From Mesorhizobium denitrificans (lineage in GTDB: Bacteria > Pseudomonadota > Alphaproteobacteria > Rhizobiales > Rhizobiaceae), in the NCBI RefSeq assembly GCF_003403035.1, contig NZ_QURN01000004.1:186001-250000 (forward strand): DNA of 64,000 bases. Direction: 5' to 3'. Within the stretch, counting starts at the first letter, position 1. Every line of letters begins with the position of its first letter. The position numbers were made by a program, and so were the translations under genes. The notes under the pieces were generated by a model. The model did no database searches and was not told the DNA's origin. It saw nothing but the letters and a program-made list of their open reading frames with translations. Shown here in pieces: positions 54,429-62,329 of the stretch.

Positions 54429-56984
54429 ATGCCGGGGGAAGACCCGCGCGACGCGGGAAATGCCGTGTCGGGCGGCCAAAAGGATTCCAGTCCAAGGGTT
54501 GCAACGCCGATTCGCGTGTCGATGAGGCGCGCGCTGACCCGTGTGAGCGCATTTGCGCTTGCGGGCGGCCTAGGCGTTGCGGAAGTTCTGGCACAGGAGC
54601 CGGAGGCTGCATTGCCGCACTTTCCTATGCTTTCGACGCCTGAGGTCTTGCAGCTTGCAATCGTCGCCGGGGTGCTGCTGGCAACCTTTCTGACGGCAAT
54701 AACTCTTATCCGTGATAGAGCCCGCATCTCGACCGAGAACGCCGACATCAAAACTCGTTTGGCGGAAAGCACCGCAATTGTACGGCGATATGAAGCGCTG
54801 ATGAGCTTCCGCGACCAGCGGACGATTGTGTGGGCTTCGGATGCCAAAAAGGCCGATATTGTTGGCGCATTGCCTGCGGAGAGTGGCGCGCCTGAAGACA
54901 GGGCTCAGTTTCTGGCGTTTGGGCGCTGGTTGAACCCGCAATCCGCTGCGATGCTGGATCAGGCAACCGCGGCACTGCGCGAACATCGCCGTAATTTTGA
55001 TCTGATGGCAGAGACGCAAAACGGTTCCGTGCTCGAAGTACAGGGTCGCTACACCCCCGCATCCGTACTGGTTCGCTTCATTGCGCTTTCGGCTTCCCAG
55101 CAAGCACAAGCGCGGCTGCGATTGGAAAATCAGAAACTCGTTTCCGATTATTACGACCTGCTTTCGATGATGGACGGGCTGGAAATGCCCGCATGGATAC
55201 GCGGTCATGATGGCAAGCTGAAATGGGTCAATCGAGCGTATGCGGATGCTGTCGAAGCAGCTGACTCGGAGGCAGCGGTGCATTCGAGCCGTGAGTTGCT
55301 GGGAACGCAAGTGCGCGAGGAAATCGCAATCAAGCATCGCACCGCCGCGCTTTACCGGGACGATATTTCCACGGTGATGCATGGCGACCGGCACATGATG
55401 TCCGTTGTTGACTTCGCCGGGACGAATGGCGGCGCGGGCCTCGCTCGCGACATCAGCGATCTGGAGATGCTGCGCGACAAGCTCAAGCGTGCAGAGCAGA
55501 ACCATGTTGAGACGCTGAACCACTTGATGACTGCTGTCGCGATCTTCGATGCGCAACAGAAGCTGCGGTTCTACAACAACGCGTTCCAGCTTCTTTGGGA
55601 CATAGATCCCGCATATCTGGATACCGCGCCTGAGAACGCTCTGCTGCTCGACCATCTGCGCAGCCTCGGCAAGCTCGGCGAGCGGCCAGACTGGCGGGGA
55701 TGGAAAGAAGGCATTCTCGCAGCTTATCGAGCGGTCGATCCAAAAGAAGATCTTTGGCATCTGCCGGATGGGCGGACTTTGCGCGTCGTGGGCAGCCCGC
55801 AAGCAAATGGCGGTGTGACGTGGGTGTTTGAAAACCTCACCGAACAGATGCAACTGCAGAGCCGCTATGCCACCGAAGTGCGGGTGCGCGGTGAAACGCT
55901 GGACAATCTGGCCGAGGGCGTTGCGGTTTTCGGGCATGATGGGAAGATCAAACTTTTCAACCCTGCTTTCCTGCGATTCTGGGAGATTGAGCCCGGCACC
56001 TTGCAGATCGACACGCATATTTCTGCATTGCGCGCACGCTCTGACGCCGTCGCGAAGGACAGCCCGTGGAGCGAGTTGATGGCCGACATCACCGGCTTCG
56101 ACGCCGAGCGCCGAGATCGTCAAGGGCAAACCGAACTGATTGACGGAAAAGTGCTGCGCTACGCCGTGATTTCACTGCCGAACCAGCAAGTGATGGTCAC
56201 CTTTATCGACATGACGGACAGCGTGAATGTAGAGCGCGCGCTGCATGAAAAGAACGACGCGCTGCAGCGCGCCTATCGGCTCAAGAATGATTTTGTGCAG
56301 CACATTTCCTATGAGCTGCGCACGCCGCTGACCAATATTCGCGGCTTCGCGGAAGTGCTCGCGATGGGGCAAACCGGCGAACTGAATGAACGGCAGCGCG
56401 AATACATCGACCACATCAACGCGTCGTCGGTGGTGTTATCGGAAACGATTGACGATATTCTGGACCTTGCCACCGTTGATGCCGGCTTCATGCAGCTTGA
56501 TATGGCGGAAGTGCCAATAGGGCAGGCTATCGACGCTGCCGCTGCTCTGATCTCGGATCGTCTCGCCGAGCATCACATCGCGCTGAAGCTTGAGACGAAG
56601 GCGGCGCCGCGCACCTTCTACGGTGACGAAATGCGGGTCAGGCAGGTGCTTTACAATCTGCTGAGCAACGCTGCCAACTTCGCTCCGCCTGAGAGCACGA
56701 TAACGCTGGCGTGCCGCCAGGTGCACAATGGCGTGGAGTTTTCTGTACACGACGATGGTCCAGGCATGTCTGAGGAAATGCTCGGCGTGGTGTTTTCTCG
56801 CTTTGAGGCGCGAGCAAATGGCGGCCGCAGGCGCGGCGCTGGCCTCGGCCTCTCCATCGTGAAAAGTTTCGTAGAATTGCATGGTGGAACGGTGAAGATT
56901 GAGACCGGTTCCGGCAAAGGCACCACGGTCATCTGCTTCTTTCCTTTTCCGCCTGATGGCGGCATACGCGAAGCCGCAGAGTAG
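54429..56984 (+). CDS. divL: DivL-like sensor kinase with tyrosine in the H-box
   Basis: 851 residues: two hydrophobic segments (35-54 and 73-94), a coiled linker, PAS domains (about 245-345, 350-460 and 480-590), a dimerisation helix and an ATPase domain (NLLSNAANFAPP, HDDGPGMSEEM, GAGLGLSIVKSF). The H-box reads HISYELRTPLTNIRGF, with Tyr628 exactly where the phosphoacceptor His should be (DNA 56310-56312). This substitution defines DivL of Caulobacter, which binds DivK and steers CckA to control CtrA. It precedes tsaE as in other rhizobia. The orthology is inferred from the H-box, PAS layout and context. Confidence 0.83.
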   Translation: MPGEDPRDAGNAVSGGQKDSSPRVATPIRVSMRRALTRVSAFALAGGLGVAEVLAQEPEAALPHFPMLSTPEVLQLAIVAGVLLATFLTAITLIRDRARISTENADIKTRLAESTAIVRRYEALMSFRDQRTIVWASDAKKADIVGALPAESGAPEDRAQFLAFGRWLNPQSAAMLDQATAALREHRRNFDLMAETQNGSVLEVQGRYTPASVLVRFIALSASQQAQARLRLENQKLVSDYYDLLSMMDGLEMPAWIRGHDGKLKWVNRAYADAVEAADSEAAVHSSRELLGTQVREEIAIKHRTAALYRDDISTVMHGDRHMMSVVDFAGTNGGAGLARDISDLEMLRDKLKRAEQNHVETLNHLMTAVAIFDAQQKLRFYNNAFQLLWDIDPAYLDTAPENALLLDHLRSLGKLGERPDWRGWKEGILAAYRAVDPKEDLWHLPDGRTLRVVGSPQANGGVTWVFENLTEQMQLQSRYATEVRVRGETLDNLAEGVAVFGHDGKIKLFNPAFLRFWEIEPGTLQIDTHISALRARSDAVAKDSPWSELMADITGFDAERRDRQGQTELIDGKVLRYAVISLPNQQVMVTFIDMTDSVNVERALHEKNDALQRAYRLKNDFVQHISYELRTPLTNIRGFAEVLAMGQTGELNERQREYIDHINASSVVLSETIDDILDLATVDAGFMQLDMAEVPIGQAIDAAAALISDRLAEHHIALKLETKAAPRTFYGDEMRVRQVLYNLLSNAANFAPPESTITLACRQVHNGVEFSVHDDGPGMSEEMLGVVFSRFEARANGGRRRGAGLGLSIVKSFVELHGGTVKIETGSGKGTTVICFFPFPPDGGIREAAE

Positions 56985-56991
56985 GCCGCGA

Positions 56992-58485
56992 ATGGCCGCG
57001 CAGATTGAGTTGTTCCTCGCCGATGAGGCCGCAGCGAAGCGTTTGGGCGAAGACATCGCCCTGGCATTGCGACCGGGCGATTTGATTGCATTGAATGGCG
57101 ATTTGGGGACAGGCAAGACCACTCTTGCGCGTGCGCTTATCCGTGCGATGGCAGGCGATCCGGTTTTGGAGGTGCCGAGCCCCACCTTCACGCTGGTTCA
57201 GGCTTACGATACACGAATACCGCTCTACCATTTCGACCTCTATCGATTGTCCGATTCCGAAGAGCTGGAAGAACTGGGGCTCTCTGAAGCTCTTCAATTC
57301 GGCGCTGCGCTGGTCGAGTGGCCGGAGCGCGCAAAGCTGTCAGCAGGTGTGACAGTCCATCTTGAACATGAGGGCGACGGTCGTCGTGCGATCATCAGCG
57401 GCGAGGTTGCCGCTCTGGCACGCGTTGCGCGTTCTTTGGCGATACGAGATTTTCTCGGCGCGAACGGATGGGGTGAGGCGGCGCGGCGATATTTGCTGGG
57501 GGATGCGTCAGCGCGCGCTTACGAAACCGTAGATTTGCCGGGCGAACCACGTCGCATTCTGATGAATTCGCCAGAACTGGTTTTGGGACCGCCGGTCCGC
57601 GATGGAAAGCCATATGCAATTATCGCGCATACCGCACAGACCGTTTCGGCATTTGTTGCGATTGATCACGCATTACGAGACGCCGGTGTAAGTGTGCCGG
57701 AAATATACGCCTCCGATCTGGCTCAAGGCTTCCTGCTTGTAGAGCATTTGGGCAGCGACACATTTCTTGAGGATGGAAAGCCGGTAGCCGAGCGTTATGC
57801 GGCGGCGGCGCAATTGCTCGCTTACATGCATCGCCATGACTGGCCGACCGAAATCGAGGTCGGTGGGGCGCGACATAGCATTCCGCCATTTGATCGTGAG
57901 GCAATGCTTATTGAAGTCAGCCTGCTGATGGACTGGTATTTGCCCTATATGCGCGGCGCGCCCGCGAGCGATGCGCTGAAGGCCGAGTTCGAGGCACTTT
58001 GGAATGCCGCGCTGGATCGCATCGCGACAGCGGAAACATCGTTGCTTATGCGTGATTATCACTCGCCCAACATTGTCTGGCGGGCGACGCGAACGGGCAA
58101 TGATCGGCTGGGCATTCTGGACTTTCAGGACGCGATGATCGGCCCAACTGCCTATGATCTGGCTTCGCTGGCCATGGACGCGCGCGTAACCATTCCTGAT
58201 GAAATCGAAACCGAAACGGTAGAAGCGTATGCGAGTGCACGGGCTGCGGCCGGAGCGTTCGACCGCAGGACGTTTGCTCTCGCTTACGCAACTATGGCTG
58301 CGCACCGGAATTCGAAAATTCTGGGTGGCTTTGTTCGGCTGGACAGGCGCGATGGCAAGCCGATTTATCTCAAGCATTTGCCGCGCATTCGCGAATATGT
58401 GCGTCGTGCTTTCCGCCATCCGCAGCTTGCTGAGTTGCGCGATTTTTATGAGCGCAACGGCCTGTTGTCGGAGGATGCAGCGTGA
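56992..58485 (+). CDS. tsaE: TsaE ATPase fused to an AmgK-like sugar kinase
   Basis: 497 residues from ATG 56992. Residues 1-150 are TsaE: Walker A GDLGTGKTTLARAL (37-50), SPTFTLVQAY and YHFDLYRL; it supplies ATPase activity to the tRNA t6A system with TsaD (gene at 11012). Residues about 165-497 are an aminoglycoside-phosphotransferase-fold kinase with LLMRDYHSPNIVW (catalytic Asp) and GILDFQDAMIGPTAYDLASL, as in AmgK, which phosphorylates MurNAc and GlcNAc at C1. The next gene encodes a MurU-like enzyme, supporting peptidoglycan recycling. The stop overlaps the murU start (GTGA). Confidence 0.87.
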   Translation: MAAQIELFLADEAAAKRLGEDIALALRPGDLIALNGDLGTGKTTLARALIRAMAGDPVLEVPSPTFTLVQAYDTRIPLYHFDLYRLSDSEELEELGLSEALQFGAALVEWPERAKLSAGVTVHLEHEGDGRRAIISGEVAALARVARSLAIRDFLGANGWGEAARRYLLGDASARAYETVDLPGEPRRILMNSPELVLGPPVRDGKPYAIIAHTAQTVSAFVAIDHALRDAGVSVPEIYASDLAQGFLLVEHLGSDTFLEDGKPVAERYAAAAQLLAYMHRHDWPTEIEVGGARHSIPPFDREAMLIEVSLLMDWYLPYMRGAPASDALKAEFEALWNAALDRIATAETSLLMRDYHSPNIVWRATRTGNDRLGILDFQDAMIGPTAYDLASLAMDARVTIPDEIETETVEAYASARAAAGAFDRRTFALAYATMAAHRNSKILGGFVRLDRRDGKPIYLKHLPRIREYVRRAFRHPQLAELRDFYERNGLLSEDAA

Positions 58486-59210
58486 GCGCAAGACCGAGCC
58501 ACGCAATGGTTTTGGCGGCAGGTCTGGGTAAGCGTATGCGGCCGATTACTGATACGATGCCCAAGCCGCTGGTTTCGATTGCGGGCAAGACCTTGCTCGA
58601 TTGGGGGCTTGATAGTCTCGCTGCCGTCAGTGTGAAGGAAGCGGTGGTCAATGTTCACTATTTGCCGGACCAGATCATCGCTCACGTGAAATGCCGCGCG
58701 CAGCCACAGATAATTATCTCCGACGAGCGCGACGTGCTGTTGGATTCAGCGGGCGGGATAGTCAAAGCTCGGCCACTGCTTGGCAATGATCCGTTCTACA
58801 TTCTCAACGCAGATACGTTCTGGATTGACAGGAGCGTACCCAATCTCGAACGGCTGGCGCTTGCATGGCGACCGGACAGCATGGATATTCTGCTCATGCT
58901 CGCGAGTCTCGATCAAGCGACCGGACATTCCGGTGGAACCGATTTTCTGCTCGGTAAGAATGGGCGTCTTCAGCGCGCCAAGGGCGATCCGGCTGGATTG
59001 ATCTATGCCGGCGCGGCGATTGCGTCGCCGAAATTATTCGCTGACGCTGAGGCAGTGCCGCATTCGCTGAATGCCTATTTCGACCGCGCGATTGAACAGG
59101 GACGTCTTTTCGGCCTGCAAATGGAAGGAAGCTGGATAACCGTTGGCACGCCGGATGCTATTGCGCCCGCCGAAGCCGCCGTTGCAAGGGCTGCCGGTCA
59201 CCGCGCATGA
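58482..59210 (+). CDS. murU: MurU-like sugar-1-phosphate nucleotidyltransferase
   Basis: 242 residues, GTG start at 58482. Nucleotide-binding signature AMVLAAGLGKRMRPITDTMP (positions 7-26) followed by KPLVSIAGK, metal-binding NADTFW and the C-terminal WITVGTPDAIAPAE. By family and by pairing with the AmgK domain upstream it would make UDP-MurNAc from MurNAc-1-phosphate, bypassing MurA. A general glucose-1-phosphate-type nucleotidyltransferase is the alternative. Overlaps addB by ATGA. Confidence 0.83.
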   Translation: MSARPSHAMVLAAGLGKRMRPITDTMPKPLVSIAGKTLLDWGLDSLAAVSVKEAVVNVHYLPDQIIAHVKCRAQPQIIISDERDVLLDSAGGIVKARPLLGNDPFYILNADTFWIDRSVPNLERLALAWRPDSMDILLMLASLDQATGHSGGTDFLLGKNGRLQRAKGDPAGLIYAGAAIASPKLFADAEAVPHSLNAYFDRAIEQGRLFGLQMEGSWITVGTPDAIAPAEAAVARAAGHRA

Positions 59211-62200
59211 TCGACCGGATTGCCCCGCGCCTGTTCACGATTGCGCCTGGCACACCGTTTCTGCCGACCTTGGCGAGCGCGCTGGCCGGCGGAGAACTGG
59301 TTCCCGGATTTCAGCCACAAGGCGACCCATTGGCAATCGCGGACGCGACGATCTTCGTGCCGACCCGGCGTGCCGCGCGTGAACTGCGAGCGGCCTTCGC
59401 GGAATTTGGAGCAGGCAAGGCTGCGATACTTCCGACGATCAAGGCGCTCGGGGAATTTGACGCGGAAGAAGCCGCGTTCGATGCGAGTTCAGCTTCCCTG
59501 CTTTCGCTTACGCAGCCGATCTCCGCAATCGACCGACTGCTGCTGCTAGCGCCATTGGTCAAGCGATGGAAGGAACGATTGCCGCAGAGCTTGGCGGATC
59601 TCTACAACGAACATGTGATAGTGCCGGCCTCAACTGCTGACGCCATCTGGCTTGCGCGCGATCTCGCCGAGCTTATCGATGAGGTTGAACTGGAAGGTGC
59701 CGATTGGACGCAGCTTCGCGGTCTTGTTACCGACAATCTCGCTGGCTGGTGGCAGGTAACACTCGATTTTCTGGAAATCGTAACAGCGCATTGGCCGCAA
59801 ATTCTTGAGGAACGTGGCCAGTCCAACCCTGCCGCGCACCGGGACGCTCTGCTGCGCGCCGAAGCCAAGCGCCTTGCGCTGCGCCCGCCGGCCGGGCCTG
59901 TGATCGCGGCGGGTTCGACGGGCTCCATCCCGGCAACGGCAGCGCTTCTTTCTGTAATTTCTCGCTTACCTAACGGTGCGGTCGTTTTGCCAGGCCTCGA
60001 CACGAGCATGGATGAAAACTCGTGGACGCTGCTTGGCGAGGCAGTGCCAGATCAGTCGGTGTTCGGGCATCCACAATTCGGTCTGGCAAAACTGTTGAAA
60101 AAACTCGGCGTGACACGAAGCGAAGTCGTGGAGCTTGGTTTGCCGCCGAAAGCACTTGTTGATCGCGCCTGGATCGTCAGCGAGGCGCTTCGTCCAGCTG
60201 AGGCAACGGACGTCTGGTTGGCGAGTCGCACGCAAAGTAGTCGGAGCGCTCTTGACGAGGCGCTTGCGGCAGTGACGCTCGTCGAAGCGGCGAATGAGCG
60301 GGACGAAGCCACCACGATAGCGACGGCACTTCGCCTCGCAATCGAGGACCCAGGCAAATCCGCAGCGCTGGTTACGGGCGATCGAAACTTGGCTCGTCGC
60401 GTGGCGACAGAACTTCGCCGGTTCGGGATCGAAGCCGATGATTCTGGTGGCACACCGCTCTCAAACACGCCGCCAGCCGGACTGCTGAGACTACTCGTGC
60501 TTGCCGCGTTTGAGCCCGGCGATGCGGTGGCGATTTTGTCGTTGCTGAAGCACCCGCTGATTCAGCTTGGCTTGCCGCGCGCGGTCGTGCGTCGAGCCGC
60601 AGAGTGCATTGAGCTAATCGCGCTCAGGGGCGGTGTCGGGCGACCAGACATTTCGGCGCTGGACGCGTTATTCGAGAGGAAGCTTGAGATACTGGCGCAT
60701 GAAGGGACACGCCAACCACACTGGCTGGCGAGGCTCGATCTTGAACGGCTGGATGAGGCCCGAGCGGTTTTACGCCAATTGCGCGATGTGTTCGCGCCCT
60801 TGGCCGCGTTGCGACCCAAGGGTGAGGTTGTACTTTTCGATCTGCTGACCGCGACGGTGACGGCGTTCGAAGCGCTTGGACGTGCGGAAGACGGCACACT
60901 TGCCGATCTCTATGGCCATGAAGCGGGCGTCAAGCTTGCGGAGGTTTTGCGCGAGGCAATCGGAAGCACTGTTCCTTTTGGGCTTGCAGCAACCGAGTGG
61001 CCTTCAGTTCTGAGTGCGCTGATTGCTCCGGAGGTTGTGAAGCCATCGGTGAACACCGATCCGCGTATTTCCATCTGGGGTGCGCTCGAAGCACGCCTAC
61101 AGAGCGTTGATACGCTGATTCTGGGTGGCATGAATGAGGGGAGTTGGCCGCGCAAGGCAGAGGCGGACAGGCTGATGTCACGCGTGATGAAGGCGGGCAT
61201 CAGCCTTGAGCCACCGGAGCGCCGCATAGGTTTGGCTGCGCATGATTTTCAGATGGCGATGGGCGCACGCAGGGTCATTCTGACCGGTGCGGCGCGTGAT
61301 GGCGATGCGCCAGCCGTCGCCTCGCGTTGGCTGCAACGGTTGCTGGCTTTCATAGGGGCGGATCAGGCGCAGCCGATGAAGGCGCGTGGAGACGAGCTTC
61401 TGCGCCATAGCCGCGCGCTGGACGAAAGTGCCCGCATCGCGTTTGCGCCGCGCCCGCAGCCCACGCCGCCGCTGGACTTACGGCCGAAGCATTTTTCCGT
61501 CACCGAGATCGAGACGCTTCGCCGCGATCCTTACGCGATTTATGCGAAGCGCATTTTGGACCTCAAGGCGATCGATCCGCTCATTCGCGATCCCGGTGCT
61601 GCGGAGCGCGGCACGCTTTTCCATGACATTCTGCATCGCTTTTCAATTTCGGGTGTCGATCCGCGTGCGCCGGAAGCTTTGCAAAGCCTCTTGGCCGATG
61701 GTCGTGCCTGCTTTGCAGAGGCGGATTTGCCGACGGACGTCTATGCGGTGTGGTGGCCTCGTTTCGAAAGCCTGGCGGTCAGCATTCTCGAATGGGAGGA
61801 TCTACGCGCGGACAATGTCGTTAAGCGGCACGCCGAGGTGAGGGCCGAGAAAACGCCTGTGGGCACAACCGGCGTTACGCTTTCCGGATATGCGGATCGT
61901 GTCGATCTGCTGCGCGAAGGTCTGGCAGACATTCTCGACTACAAGACAGGTTCGTACCCATCGACGAAGCAGGCGCAGACGCTGCTTTCTCCGCAGCTTG
62001 CGCTTGAAGCCGCCCTGCTAGAACTTGGTGCTTTCCATGAGTTCGGTAGTCGTCAGCCCGCTGATCTGGCTTATGTGAGGCTAAAGCCCAACGGAGAGGT
62101 TGAGCATCAATCCATTTTGAAGGGCAGCCAGAAAAGCGGGAGGCAATTGGCCTTTGAATCGTGGGAACGATTGCGCGAATTGCTGCTCCACTATCAGGTT

Positions 62201-62329
62201 GAGAAAAACGGCTACCTCTCCCGCGCTTTGCCCTTCAGGGAAAATGCGACGAGTGGCGATTATGACCATCTGGCCCGGGTGCTTGAATGGTCTGCGGGTG
62301 GTGATACGACGGAAGGGGACGAGGAGTGA
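59207..62329 (+). CDS. addB: AddB subunit of the AddAB helicase-nuclease, alphaproteobacterial type
   Basis: 1040 residues. It pairs with AddA to process double-strand breaks and load RecA. The C-terminal PD-(D/E)XK nuclease shows LSGYADRVDLL and DILDYKTGS, and the inactivated helicase part includes TLILGGMNEGSWPRKAEADRL (cited in part: GGMNEGSWPRKAEAD). Only two cysteines are evident (AAECIEL, GRACFAE), so the four-Cys iron-sulphur cluster of the Bacillus enzyme appears absent. Starts in ATGA overlap with murU and ends in GTGA overlap with addA. Confidence 0.92.
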   Translation: MIDRIAPRLFTIAPGTPFLPTLASALAGGELVPGFQPQGDPLAIADATIFVPTRRAARELRAAFAEFGAGKAAILPTIKALGEFDAEEAAFDASSASLLSLTQPISAIDRLLLLAPLVKRWKERLPQSLADLYNEHVIVPASTADAIWLARDLAELIDEVELEGADWTQLRGLVTDNLAGWWQVTLDFLEIVTAHWPQILEERGQSNPAAHRDALLRAEAKRLALRPPAGPVIAAGSTGSIPATAALLSVISRLPNGAVVLPGLDTSMDENSWTLLGEAVPDQSVFGHPQFGLAKLLKKLGVTRSEVVELGLPPKALVDRAWIVSEALRPAEATDVWLASRTQSSRSALDEALAAVTLVEAANERDEATTIATALRLAIEDPGKSAALVTGDRNLARRVATELRRFGIEADDSGGTPLSNTPPAGLLRLLVLAAFEPGDAVAILSLLKHPLIQLGLPRAVVRRAAECIELIALRGGVGRPDISALDALFERKLEILAHEGTRQPHWLARLDLERLDEARAVLRQLRDVFAPLAALRPKGEVVLFDLLTATVTAFEALGRAEDGTLADLYGHEAGVKLAEVLREAIGSTVPFGLAATEWPSVLSALIAPEVVKPSVNTDPRISIWGALEARLQSVDTLILGGMNEGSWPRKAEADRLMSRVMKAGISLEPPERRIGLAAHDFQMAMGARRVILTGAARDGDAPAVASRWLQRLLAFIGADQAQPMKARGDELLRHSRALDESARIAFAPRPQPTPPLDLRPKHFSVTEIETLRRDPYAIYAKRILDLKAIDPLIRDPGAAERGTLFHDILHRFSISGVDPRAPEALQSLLADGRACFAEADLPTDVYAVWWPRFESLAVSILEWEDLRADNVVKRHAEVRAEKTPVGTTGVTLSGYADRVDLLREGLADILDYKTGSYPSTKQAQTLLSPQLALEAALLELGAFHEFGSRQPADLAYVRLKPNGEVEHQSILKGSQKSGRQLAFESWERLRELLLHYQVEKNGYLSRALPFRENATSGDYDHLARVLEWSAGGDTTEGDEE

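Noticed and set aside
54570-56129. 519-codon minus-strand frame opposite the DivL-like gene
   Set aside because: Antisense to the PAS region; composition rich in Arg, His and Gln typical of shadow frames.
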